Both the position numbers and the translations under genes were made by a program. The notes beneath the pieces are model-generated. The model worked only from the letters and a program-made list of their open reading frames with translations, did no database searches and had not been told where the DNA came from. DNA of 15,749 nt from Planctomycetales bacterium (GTDB lineage: Bacteria > Planctomycetota > SBBH01): assembly GCA_005239795.1 (NCBI GenBank), contig SBBH01000128.1, positions 1 through 15,749 on the forward strand. The letters are read 5' to 3'. Below are positions 7,413 to 15,720 of this stretch, in pieces; within the stretch, counting starts at the first letter, position 1, and each line of letters begins with the position of its first letter.

Positions 7413-9065
7413 CTAGACCACAAACTGATGAAGGACCTGGCCATGACCGACGACGACCTGAATCCCCTTGTCGCGTCGATTTTCGAGAAGCAGGGGGCCT
7501 TGGATGCCATGAAGAAATCCGAGGAGATGGTCCGCCGCTTTGAGATTGGATCGGTGGTGCGCGGCAAGGTGCTTTCGGCCTCCAAGAACGAGGTTCTCTT
7601 AGACCTCGGGTACAAAGCCGAGGGAGTGCTTTCCGTCGACGAATTCGACGACGTGTCCGCCGTCGACGCCGGCGACGAGATTGAGGTGCTTCTCGAAGGG
7701 ATCGACGACGAGAGCGGGATGCTCCTCATTTCGAAGCGCAAGGCCGACAAGGTCCGCGGCTGGGAGCGTCTGGTGACCCAATACCACGAAGGGGACACGA
7801 TCAAGGGGAAGGCCGTCCGCAAGATCAAGGGAGGGCTCCTCGTGGATGTGGGGGTCCCCGTGTTTCTTCCGGCATCTCAGGTCGACCTGCGCCGGACAAT
7901 CGATATCGAGGAGCTCATCGGCAAGGAGATCGCGTGCAAGATCCTAAAAATCGACACGGAGCGCAGGAATGTCGTTGTCTCGCGGCGGCGCCTCTTGGAG
8001 GAAGTCCGCGACCAGCAGAAGCATAAGCTGTTCGAAGAGCTCACGGTGGGCCAGACCCGCCGGGGAATCGTCAAGAACATTGCCGACTTCGGCGTTTTCG
8101 TAGACCTGGGCGGCACGGACGGCCTCCTGCACATCACCGACATGTCCTGGGGCCGTGTGGGACACCCCTCGGAGCTCGTGAAAGTCAACGAGGAGCTTGA
8201 GGTTCAAATTCTTTCGATCGACCGCGAGAAGGAACGGGTCGCTTTGGGCACGAAGCAGCTCAAGCCCGACCCTTGGGAGTCGGTCGAGCAGAAATACCCC
8301 CCGGGGATCAAGGTGAAGGGGAAGGTTGTCAACGTCGTCACCTACGGGGCGTTTGTGGAGCTCGAGCCGGGCGTGGAGGGGCTCGTCCACATCTCGGAGA
8401 TGTCCTGGACGCGCCGGATCGCCACCCCCAACGAGGTTGTGGCGATCGGCAACGAGATCGAGGTCGTCGTCCTCAAGATCGATCGCGAGAAACGTACGAT
8501 CTCGCTGGGGATCAAGCAGACCGAGGTGAATCCCTGGGACCTCGTGGCCCAAAAATTCCCTAAGGACCGCATTGTGGAGGGGAAAGTCAGGAACCTTACC
8601 AACTATGGCGCGTTCATCGAACTTGAGGACGGGATCGACGGGCTCTTGCATGTCTCGGACATGTCTTGGACGAAGCGCGTGGGGCACCCTCAGGAGATGC
8701 TCAAGAAAGACGACGTCGTCAAAGCGATTGTGCTCTCTGTCGACCGGGAAAAGAAGCGCGTTTCGCTGGGCTTGAAGCAGCTGGTGGCCGACCCCTGGAT
8801 CGAGGAGATCCCGGCCAAGTTCACGGTGGGAAACGTCATCCCCGGGAAGATCACCAAGCTCGCCAACTTCGGCGCCTTCGTTGAAATCGCGCCGCAGCTT
8901 GACGGCCTGCTGCATCTCACAGAGATGACCGACAATCCTGCGGCAAAACCCGAGCAGATCGTGACGGTGGGGCAGGACCTCCAGGTCATGATCATCAAGA
9001 TCGACAAGGAGAACAAGCGGATTGGGCTCTCCCTGAAGGGCGTTCCACAGGACAGCAAGCAATGA
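7410..9065 (+). CDS. rpsA: 30S ribosomal protein bS1 (six S1 domains)
   Basis: bS1 captures and unfolds mRNA on the 30S subunit. The 551-residue product has six S1/OB repeats at about 44-110, 127-193, 212-283, 297-370, 384-457 and 471-543, the E. coli-like number and length. Repeats 3-5 are closest to one another (e.g. DGLLHITDMSW, EGLVHISEMSW, DGLLHVSDMSW). Repeats 1-2 and 6 are divergent, as expected for ribosome-docking and C-terminal repeats. I choose the GTG at 7410 because AAAGGAG ends 5 nt before it. The frame is open further upstream into plsC (from 7269), but those residues resemble nothing, and ATG codons at 7428 and 7443 lack a comparable ribosome site. Expected to be highly expressed and possibly co-transcribed with plsC. 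Confidence 0.95.
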   Translation: MLDHKLMKDLAMTDDDLNPLVASIFEKQGALDAMKKSEEMVRRFEIGSVVRGKVLSASKNEVLLDLGYKAEGVLSVDEFDDVSAVDAGDEIEVLLEGIDDESGMLLISKRKADKVRGWERLVTQYHEGDTIKGKAVRKIKGGLLVDVGVPVFLPASQVDLRRTIDIEELIGKEIACKILKIDTERRNVVVSRRRLLEEVRDQQKHKLFEELTVGQTRRGIVKNIADFGVFVDLGGTDGLLHITDMSWGRVGHPSELVKVNEELEVQILSIDREKERVALGTKQLKPDPWESVEQKYPPGIKVKGKVVNVVTYGAFVELEPGVEGLVHISEMSWTRRIATPNEVVAIGNEIEVVVLKIDREKRTISLGIKQTEVNPWDLVAQKFPKDRIVEGKVRNLTNYGAFIELEDGIDGLLHVSDMSWTKRVGHPQEMLKKDDVVKAIVLSVDREKKRVSLGLKQLVADPWIEEIPAKFTVGNVIPGKITKLANFGAFVEIAPQLDGLLHLTEMTDNPAAKPEQIVTVGQDLQVMIIKIDKENKRIGLSLKGVPQDSKQ

Positions 9066-9076
9066 AATGCTAGATT

Positions 9077-9118
9077 GAAATGAGGAATGAGAAATGAGAA
9101 ACGAGAAATGCGAGATGC
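9077..9118. repeat. Heptamer array, GAAATGA units, after rpsA
   Basis: Six contiguous 7-nt units with no insertion or deletion: gaaatga, ggaatga, gaaatga, gaaacga, gaaatgc, gagatgc. It begins 11 nt after the rpsA stop. Paired with the inverse-sense array at 9134-9168, it fills almost all of the 110-nt rpsA-glmS gap. Units differ by point changes only, so the 7-nt register is strictly kept. Confidence 0.85.
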
Positions 9119-9133
9119 TTCAGCGTGGTTTTC

Positions 9134-9168
9134 TTTTCACATTTCACATTTCACATTTCACATTTCGG
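9134..9168. repeat. Heptamer array, ATTTCAC units, just upstream of glmS
   Basis: Five contiguous 7-nt units: ttttcac, atttcac, atttcac, atttcac, atttcgg. Its complement is a GAAATGT-type repeat, identical in six of seven positions to the GAAATGA array at 9077-9118. The two arrays can therefore pair as a long imperfect hairpin of roughly 33 positions, with about one mismatch per unit and a loop beginning around 9110. The array ends 7 nt before the glmS ATG and leaves no room for a Shine-Dalgarno sequence. Confidence 0.85.
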
Positions 9169-9175
9169 TTTTGAT

Positions 9176-11011
9176 ATGTGCGGAGTCGCTGGCTACATCG
9201 GAGGAAGAGCGGCTTATCCGCTTCTCGTGGAGGCGCTCCAGCGGATGGAGTACCGCGGGTACGATTCCGCCGGGGTCGCCGTCATCCAGAAGGGGCGATT
9301 CGCCCTCCGGAAGGCGCCGGGGCGCGTCGAGGCCCTCTCTCGCGCGGTCGGGGCCGGGCGTGACACTGCTGGGACGGCGGGGATCGCCCACACCCGCTGG
9401 GCGACACACGGCGCGCCGACCGAGGCAAACGCGCACCCGCACCTGGACTGCAGCGGCCGCGTAGCGGTGATCCACAACGGGATCATTGAAAATTTTGCCC
9501 AGATCAAGAAGCGGCTTGCCAAACGGCACCGCTTCCGGTCCGAAACAGACAGCGAGGTGATCGCCCACCTCCTGGAAGACCGGTGGGGGGACGATCTCCT
9601 GGCCGCGTTGGCATCCCTGCGGAGCACTTTAAAGGGGCAGTACGCCGTCGTCGCCGCGCATGCCGAGCGCCCCGACACGATCCTCATGATTCGGTCCGGG
9701 CCGCCGCTTCTGGTGGGCTTAGGCGATGGCGAGACATTCCTCGCCTCAGATCTGGCGGCTCTCCTGCCGCACACGCCCCGCATCGTGACGCTCGAGGACG
9801 GGGATGGCGGTTGGATCACCCGGACAGGGTGCGCGCTCGTCGACCGGACGGGGCGCCCCGTGCGCCGGGCTGTCCAGACGATCCGATGGGAAGCCGAGAA
9901 GGCCGAGAAAGGGGGGCATCCCCACTACATGCTCAAAGAGATCCTCGAGCAGCCGGAGACACTCCTGGCCGCCTTCACGGACCGCCTGTCGGTGCAGACG
10001 GGGGAGGCCAGCTTTTCGGAACCGGGGGTCGAACAGCTTCTCGCCGGTCCCATCGACCGCGTCGTGCTCGCGGCCTGTGGCACCGCCTGGCACGCTTCCC
10101 TCGTGGCGCGCTATTGGATCGAGGATTTTGCGCGCCTGGCGGCCTCGGCGGAACTCGCCTCGGAACTGCGCTACGCGCGCCCCGTCCTTGATAGAAGGAC
10201 GCTCGTCGTAGCGGTCTCCCAGTCGGGGGAGACCGCCGACACCTTGGCCTGCGTGCGCTTGGCGCGCGCGAAAGGGGCACGGATCCTCGCCGTCGTGAAC
10301 GTCCAAGGCTCGACGCTCTCGCGCGAGGCGGACGCCGCTGTCTGGATGCGGGCGGGGCTCGAGATCGGCGTCGCGGCGACAAAAACGTACCTCGCGCAGC
10401 TGGCGGCGCTTTTCCTGATGGCTTTGCGCCTGGGGCGCGCGCGCAGAACGCTCCCTCCCGCGCGCGCGCGCCAGCTCGCCCGGGAAGCGTCGGCCTTGAG
10501 CGGCCAGGTCGCGGAAGCTTTCACCCTGCGCCCCGAGATCCAGCGCCTCGCGCGCCGCTTCGTCCGGGAGCGGTGCGCGAATTTCATGTTCGTCGGCCGC
10601 GGCGTCAATTTTCCAACGGCTCTCGAAGGAGCGTTGAAGCTCAAGGAAATCACCTACCGCCATGCCGAGGGGTACGGTGCCGGCGAGATGAAGCACGGCC
10701 CTCTGGCCTTGGTGGACCCTCACCTCGGCGTCATCGCCGTCTGCATGAAGGGCGAGGATCTCTACGACAAGACCCTGTCGAACCTCGAGGAGATCCGCAC
10801 ACGCGGAGCCAGGCTCGTCGTCGTGACGAATGCTTCGGACTTTCCGGCCGCCCCCGGGGACGTTGTCCTCGGCGTCAAAAGCCGAAACCCGGAGACCTCT
10901 CCCTTCGTGGCAACAGTCCCCTTGCAACTATTGGCCTACGAGCTGGCGGCTGCCCTGAGGTGCGACATCGACAAGCCCCGCAACCTCGCCAAAAGCGTGA
11001 CAGTCGAGTAA
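9176..11011 (+). CDS. glmS: Glutamine-fructose-6-phosphate aminotransferase (isomerizing)
   Basis: GlmS makes glucosamine-6-phosphate from fructose-6-phosphate and glutamine, the first step to UDP-GlcNAc for peptidoglycan and lipopolysaccharide. The product is 611 residues, normal length. The class-II glutaminase domain starts at the catalytic Cys2 (MCGVAGYIGG), with EYRGYDSAG (25-33), HTRWATHG (72-79) and HNGIIEN (100-106). Two SIS sugar-binding domains follow, with ACGTAWHAS (300-308), SQSGETADT (348-356) and EGALKLKEITY (484-494). The C-terminal PRNLAKSVTVE is the conserved isomerase tail. The start must be the ATG at 9176, since Cys2 has to be exposed after Met removal. A frame-open GTG at 9125 would bury it behind residues encoded by the heptamer array. 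There is no visible Shine-Dalgarno, and I saw no glmS ribozyme in the short leader. Confidence 0.96.
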   Translation: MCGVAGYIGGRAAYPLLVEALQRMEYRGYDSAGVAVIQKGRFALRKAPGRVEALSRAVGAGRDTAGTAGIAHTRWATHGAPTEANAHPHLDCSGRVAVIHNGIIENFAQIKKRLAKRHRFRSETDSEVIAHLLEDRWGDDLLAALASLRSTLKGQYAVVAAHAERPDTILMIRSGPPLLVGLGDGETFLASDLAALLPHTPRIVTLEDGDGGWITRTGCALVDRTGRPVRRAVQTIRWEAEKAEKGGHPHYMLKEILEQPETLLAAFTDRLSVQTGEASFSEPGVEQLLAGPIDRVVLAACGTAWHASLVARYWIEDFARLAASAELASELRYARPVLDRRTLVVAVSQSGETADTLACVRLARAKGARILAVVNVQGSTLSREADAAVWMRAGLEIGVAATKTYLAQLAALFLMALRLGRARRTLPPARARQLAREASALSGQVAEAFTLRPEIQRLARRFVRERCANFMFVGRGVNFPTALEGALKLKEITYRHAEGYGAGEMKHGPLALVDPHLGVIAVCMKGEDLYDKTLSNLEEIRTRGARLVVVTNASDFPAAPGDVVLGVKSRNPETSPFVATVPLQLLAYELAAALRCDIDKPRNLAKSVTVE

Positions 11012-11069
11012 GGGGCCGTGCAGATTCCATCTTGTCTTTCGCCAAGGTTCATCGAAGAATAAGAGCTTC

Positions 11070-11938
<869 letters not shown>

Positions 11939-11942
<4 letters not shown>

Positions 11943-12193
11943 TTAAGGTCAAGCAAAGAGAAAACGAGCCGGTCGGCGTCATGATCAAGCGGTTTAAGAA
12001 GCTCTGCGAGAAGGAAGGGCTCACCAAGGACATCAAGCGCTGTTCCGTCTACGAGAAACCGAGCGAGAAGAAGCGGCGTTTGAAGCGTCGGCCGCCGCTT
12101 TCGACCCTCAAGAAACCGCTGACCGGAAACGCCCCCGGCGAGTGGGGATCCGGCCCGGGGGCTGGGCCCGGCCCGCGTCCCTGGACGCGATGA
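11939..12193 (+). CDS. rpsU: 30S ribosomal protein bS21 with a long Gly/Pro-rich tail
   Basis: bS21 is a small basic 30S protein near the anti-Shine-Dalgarno end of 16S rRNA that aids initiation. Residues 1-55 match the family: basic start, then the RRFKK-type helix seen here as MIKRFKKLCEKEG (15-27) and VYEKPSEKKRRLKRR (42-56). At 84 residues it is longer than the usual 60-70. The tail from about 57 turns Pro/Gly-rich (GSGPGAGPGPRP at 71-82), in very GC-rich DNA, and ends in a 4-nt overlap with the ABC ATPase. The ATG at 11939 overlaps the sigma stop (ATGA), with AAAGGGAAG about 9 nt upstream. In many bacteria rpsU precedes dnaG-rpoD; here it follows a sigma gene and dnaG is missing. A frameshift creating the tail is possible but not shown. 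Confidence 0.9.
12175..12188 (+). promoter_or_regulatory. Small hairpin immediately before the ABC ATPase start
   Basis: GCGTCC and GGACGC are a perfect inverted repeat separated by 2 nt (as RNA, 5 bp around a 4-nt loop). The hairpin ends one base before the ATG at 12190 and lies inside the last codons of rpsU. There is no Shine-Dalgarno sequence there. Ribosomes translating rpsU would open it, consistent with coupled translation through the ATGA overlap. This is inference from a short inverted repeat in GC-rich DNA, where chance matches are common. Confidence 0.35.
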
Positions 12194-13107
12194 GCGGACC
12201 GCTTCCGGTCGTCGAGGCCCGGGGGCTGTCAAAATCGTACCGGACGGGATTTTGGAAGGAGCCGATCCACGCTCTCGTGGCGCTCGACTTCGCCGTTTTC
12301 CCAGGAGAGGTGTTCGCCTTCGTGGGCCCCAACGGCTCCGGGAAAACAACGACCCTAAAACTCCTCATGGGCCTGGCGCGCCCCTCGGCTGGCCAAATCC
12401 GCCTCTGGGGGCGGTCGCCGACGGATGTCGACGTCCGGGCGCGCGTGGGATTCCTGCCGGAGGAATCGTACCTGCCGCGTTTTATGACGGGGCGCGAAGC
12501 GCTCGATTTCTACGCGCGGCTCTACCGGATGGGGAAACGCCTGCGCGCCGAAAGGGTCGAGGCGCTTCTTTCACAGGTAGGGCTCGCCGACGCGGCCCAG
12601 AGGCCGATCCGCGAATACTCCAAAGGGATGGCGCGCCGCGTGGGCCTGGCGCAGGCGCTCCTCAACGATCCGGAGCTGGTGGTGCTGGACGAACCCACTT
12701 CGGGCCTGGACCCGCTGGCGACGCGCGAGGTGAAGGACCTGATCGTGTGCTTAAAGCAGGCCGGGAAGACGGTCATTGTCTCCTCGCATCTTTTAAGCGA
12801 TCTCGAGTCGATTTGCGACCGCCTCGTGATTCTGGCGGGAGGATGCCTCAAGCGGCAGGGGGCGGTCGTCGATCTTTTGACCGAGACGCACCGGACGCTC
12901 CTCGAGATCGAAGGGCTGGCTCGGGCGGATCTCGAGGCCTTAAAAACCTTTGTTGCTGGACGCGGAGGGCGCCTCGTCGACGCTCCCCCCCCCCGAAAGA
13001 CGCTTGAGGCGGTTTTCTTAGAAGCGATCGGACACACGGGGGAAACACCAAACAGCCAACAGCCAACAGCAAACACCAAACGGCAAACACCCAACATCAA
13101 TGCTTGA
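12190..13107 (+). CDS. ABC transporter ATP-binding protein
   Basis: A 305-residue nucleotide-binding subunit of an ABC-2-type exporter; substrate unknown. Seen: Walker A GPNGSGKTT (46-54), a Q-loop region with Glu where Gln is usual (VGFLPEESYLP, 87-97; this is common in this subfamily), signature YSKGMARRVGLAQAL (143-157, SKGM for LSGGQ), Walker B LVVLDEP (163-169) with D-loop SGLDP, and the H-loop SSH (198-200). The conserved fold ends at about TLEAVFLEAIG (271-281). The last 20-odd residues (TPNSQQP, TANTKRQ, TPNINA) have a 7-residue period because the heptamer array at 13043-13098 is read through. A C10 run at 12985-12994 encodes PPPR and could slip. The start ATG at 12190 overlaps the rpsU stop. 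It pairs with the permease that starts 8 nt before its stop. Confidence 0.93.
   Translation: MSGPLPVVEARGLSKSYRTGFWKEPIHALVALDFAVFPGEVFAFVGPNGSGKTTTLKLLMGLARPSAGQIRLWGRSPTDVDVRARVGFLPEESYLPRFMTGREALDFYARLYRMGKRLRAERVEALLSQVGLADAAQRPIREYSKGMARRVGLAQALLNDPELVVLDEPTSGLDPLATREVKDLIVCLKQAGKTVIVSSHLLSDLESICDRLVILAGGCLKRQGAVVDLLTETHRTLLEIEGLARADLEALKTFVAGRGGRLVDAPPPRKTLEAVFLEAIGHTGETPNSQQPTANTKRQTPNINA
13043..13098. repeat. Heptamer array, AAACACC/CAACAGC units, at the ATPase-permease junction
   Basis: Eight contiguous 7-nt units without indels: aaacacc, aaacagc, caacagc, caacagc, aaacacc, aaacggc, aaacacc, caacatc (consensus MAACASC). It begins just after the conserved end of the ATPase and finishes one base before the permease ATG at 13100. 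It is translated as the ATPase tail, and because 7 is prime to 3 the peptide repeats every 7 residues. Unlike the two other arrays, no inverted partner is visible nearby. The strand is strongly G-poor in this stretch, in contrast to the surrounding genes. Confidence 0.9.
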
Positions 13108-14380
13108 CGGCGTTCGCGCTTGCGCAAGGCTCTCTTGTCTCGAGGCGGCCCGGTCGCGCCTGGCGTGGATTCTGGGGCTCTACGGCGCGGCGGCGGCTCT
13201 TGCCCTCCTGGCGACGCGCGACATCGCTCCGGAAGCGCGCTCGGCCGCCGTCGCATCGGTTCTGCACGGGACGACGCTCGTCTTCGGGATGTTGTTTGTG
13301 CTCGCCGGCGTTACCCGCGGGATCCCCGGCGATTTGAAATCCCGCCTTCTCTATACGGTCTTCACCAAACCCGTGCGCGGGGGAGCCTATTTCGCGGGCC
13401 GGCTCCTGGGCGGGTGGTGCCTGGCCGCGGCGTTCTTGAGTGCGGCGCTTCTCGTAGGGTTCGCGGTCCTGGGAACTGCGAGCGCCTCCTGGGGCGCCAT
13501 GGCGACGCACCGCGTCTTGGCCGAAGAGCCTCGGCTGCGCCGGGGCGGGAATGTCGTCTCCCTCCAGTGGACCCCTCCCGCGGGATTTCTCAAAGAAGTC
13601 TCCTGCCGCGTGCGGTTTCTCAACAATCCCTACGACGAGCCCATGCTCCGTGTGACCTGGAGATGCTTGCCGGACGGCCCCGAGGCGGCGGGATCGCAGA
13701 AACTCGCCGCCGGAAAACGGCTGGTCTCTTTCGATCTCCCGCCGGAGCTCGCGGCCGGACAGCGTTCCGGCGGGCTTGAGCTAAGACTTGAAGCTCCTCC
13801 GGAATATCCCCTGGCCGGGCTTGTCGGAGCCGAGGGGCATCTTCTGGTGTGCACCCAGGATGCTCGTTCCCTTTCATGGGCGCTCCTCTGGGCGGGAGAC
13901 GCAGCCCTGATCGGCATCGAACTCCTCCTGGTGGCGACGGTCGCGGTCTGTCTGTCCAGTTTTTGCTCATTCCCGGTGGCGCTCGCGGCGGCCGCTGTTT
14001 TTGCGCTCGCGGCCAACGCCCATGCGTTCCTCAAAATGCTCCCGGCGGCCCTGGAGCCGGCGGCCTTCGCGCAGACCTTCGTCCCGACGATCTACCATGT
14101 CCACCGCGCCCACGGGGACGCGTATGAACCTGGGATGGAAGAAACCCCTTCTTTTTCTGAGAAGCTTCTCCGAGTTGCCCAAGCTGTGGCCCGCCGCGCG
14201 ATTCCGGTGCTCAAGATCGCGATCCCCGACATGCAAGCGCTCGACTCTGCAAGGCGCCTGGGAGAAGGGCGGCTTACGCCACCCCGAGAAATCCTGTGTT
14301 TCGCGGGAAAGATCGCCCCCTACCTCCTGGCGTTGGGACTCCTGGGGGTTTTTGCGCTCACACAGAGGAGTCTGCCGTGA
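13100..14380 (+). CDS. ABC-2-type transporter permease
   Basis: A 426-residue membrane subunit partnered with the preceding ATPase. Predicted membrane segments are at about 22-39, 51-73, 103-126, 258-285, 291-309 and 404-421, with a large non-membrane domain at 127-257 between the third and fourth. The start ARLSCLEAARSRLAWIL (9-25) matches the amphipathic entry helix of the family. GDLKSRLLYTVFTKPVRGG (77-95) corresponds to the I-YTVL-KPVSR coupling motif of ABC-2 permeases. A late loop (IAIPDMQALDSARRLGEG, 373-390) resembles the LP-L--FD segment of planctomycete-type members. The ATG at 13100 is one base after a heptamer array, has no Shine-Dalgarno, and overlaps the ATPase stop by 8 nt, so it probably relies on coupling. 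The transported substrate cannot be told from sequence. Confidence 0.88.
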   Translation: MLDGVRACARLSCLEAARSRLAWILGLYGAAAALALLATRDIAPEARSAAVASVLHGTTLVFGMLFVLAGVTRGIPGDLKSRLLYTVFTKPVRGGAYFAGRLLGGWCLAAAFLSAALLVGFAVLGTASASWGAMATHRVLAEEPRLRRGGNVVSLQWTPPAGFLKEVSCRVRFLNNPYDEPMLRVTWRCLPDGPEAAGSQKLAAGKRLVSFDLPPELAAGQRSGGLELRLEAPPEYPLAGLVGAEGHLLVCTQDARSLSWALLWAGDAALIGIELLLVATVAVCLSSFCSFPVALAAAAVFALAANAHAFLKMLPAALEPAAFAQTFVPTIYHVHRAHGDAYEPGMEETPSFSEKLLRVAQAVARRAIPVLKIAIPDMQALDSARRLGEGRLTPPREILCFAGKIAPYLLALGLLGVFALTQRSLP

Positions 14381-15720
14381 CTACCCGGCGCAGTCTCCTT
14401 GCGATCGCCTGTCTTTTTTTGGCGGCGGGGGGAAGCCGGGTGGCGCTTCGTGAGAGCGCCGCGGTGCTGGGTCTTGCTCCCGAGCGGCTCTTGGCGGGCG
14501 GCGCCGACGCGACGGCCCTGGCGCTTTTAGGAAACGCCCGCGGGATCTACGTTGATTATTTGTGGTACAAGTCGCTGGCGCTCTTCGCCGAGGACCGCGA
14601 GCAGCTCTACCGCCTGCCGCTGTACTTGGCGCCGATGGGCAGTCTACAGCCGCACTTCGTCGAAATGTGGAGCGCCACGGGATGGGCCTTGGCCTTCAAC
14701 GCCGCGGCGCAGTTTCGCGAGAGGCCGGAGGCGGCCTGGCCCTGGATCCGCGCCGGAATCCTTCGCATGAAGGAGGGGATTGGTCGAAACACCGGCCACC
14801 CCAAACTCTGGAAGCTTCACCGCGACCTCGCCTGGACCTACTTGAGGAAGTGCACACCATACCAGGACCCGGCGGGAGCGGTTTGGGGAGACCGAACGCG
14901 CTTGGAGCTCGGGGAGGAGCCGTTTTGGGAGGCGATTGTCCATTTCGAGAGGATGCAGGAACTCGGGCGGGGTGAGGCGCCGCCCGCCACGATGATCCCG
15001 CATGTCTGGGAAGCCTGGGCGCGAGAAACCGACGCTCCCGGCGAAGAGAGGGAAAAACTTCTCGCGGGGATCGAGGCCTGGGACGTTCGGTTGGGGGAGG
15101 GGAGCTGGGATTCCGGCGAGGGGATTCCCGACCACCGGGGGCGGCTCGAGGCGCACGCTCAGGCGGCCGAGTCTGTCGGCGCAATGCACCGGGCCCTGGA
15201 GGCGGGGGATCTCGACGCGGCGCACGCCTTCTGGTGGAACGCCTGCGTCGCCTACGCCCGGGCTTTCTTGGACTACCGCGCATTCTTCGTCTCCCGCGGA
15301 GGGGTGTATTCCCCGCCGCCGGCGTGCGTCAACTGGCCCTACGCCTCGATGCGCCTGGTGCGGCTGCATCCGCCCGAGGTCGTCTGGGAGACCCTGGCCG
15401 AAACTGTTGAACGCGCCTACGCGGGGCTCAAGGAAGAGAGCGCCGAGGAAGCCAAAATCCTCCGCGAAGCGGCGAGGCTTTCAGAAAAGCACCGCCGGGC
15501 GGCGGATCTCGAGCGCATGCCTTTTGCGGTTTTTGCCTCCTGGACGGGCCGTGACCTTCTCTCCCGTGCCGAGGCGGTCCTTGCCCAAAAGCGCCTTCCC
15601 GAAGCGGCCGCCTACCTCGACCGGATCCTGCGCCATGAGGCGGACCTGGAACTGCGCGCCGCCGCCCAGGCGCTCGCGGCAGCGGCCCGCTTGAACGACC
15701 CCGGCTGGCCCGGCCGATAA
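14377..15720 (+). CDS. Secreted or membrane-anchored alpha-helical protein linked to the ABC transporter
   Basis: A 447-residue protein of unknown function. Residues 4-24 (RRSLLAIACLFLAAGG) form an uncleaved anchor or signal peptide; no good lipobox is present. The rest is mostly helical and rich in Ala, Glu, Arg and Trp. A core at about 52-116 reads GNARGIYVDYLWYKSLALF, then YLAPMGSLQPHFVEMWSATGW and LAFNAAAQF; it continues with WPWIRAGILRMKEG (121-134) and LHRDLAWTYLRK (147-158). I recall such tetratricopeptide-like proteins (VD-LWLRA...LQP-FP-VW...AWNMAYN) next to ABC ATPase/permease pairs in planctomycete and related genomes, so it is probably an extracytoplasmic partner of this transporter; that is inference. 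The GTG at 14377 overlaps the permease stop (GTGA) and has GAGGAG 6 nt upstream, a strong start. An upstream ATG at 14296 lies in the permease and is rejected. Confidence 0.85.
   Translation: MTTRRSLLAIACLFLAAGGSRVALRESAAVLGLAPERLLAGGADATALALLGNARGIYVDYLWYKSLALFAEDREQLYRLPLYLAPMGSLQPHFVEMWSATGWALAFNAAAQFRERPEAAWPWIRAGILRMKEGIGRNTGHPKLWKLHRDLAWTYLRKCTPYQDPAGAVWGDRTRLELGEEPFWEAIVHFERMQELGRGEAPPATMIPHVWEAWARETDAPGEEREKLLAGIEAWDVRLGEGSWDSGEGIPDHRGRLEAHAQAAESVGAMHRALEAGDLDAAHAFWWNACVAYARAFLDYRAFFVSRGGVYSPPPACVNWPYASMRLVRLHPPEVVWETLAETVERAYAGLKEESAEEAKILREAARLSEKHRRAADLERMPFAVFASWTGRDLLSRAEAVLAQKRLPEAAAYLDRILRHEADLELRAAAQALAAAARLNDPGWPGR

Noticed and set aside
7944..9062. 372-codon open frame on the minus strand
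   Set aside because: It is antisense to rpsA; the apparent internal repeats merely mirror the S1 repeats.
9066..9175. glmS ribozyme upstream of glmS
   Set aside because: The gap is almost wholly heptamer arrays, and no ribozyme core is recognisable in so short a leader.
9125..9178. 17-residue N-terminal extension of GlmS from a GTG at 9125
   Set aside because: It would bury the catalytic Cys2, which must be N-terminal after Met removal; the residues come from the repeat array.
9746..10927. 393-codon open frame on the minus strand
   Set aside because: It is antisense to glmS with no motifs.
11032..11060. Promoter TTGTCT-N17-AAGAAT before the sigma gene
   Set aside because: Both boxes match at only 4 of 6 positions, and the start of transcription would fall almost on the GTG; not enough to call.
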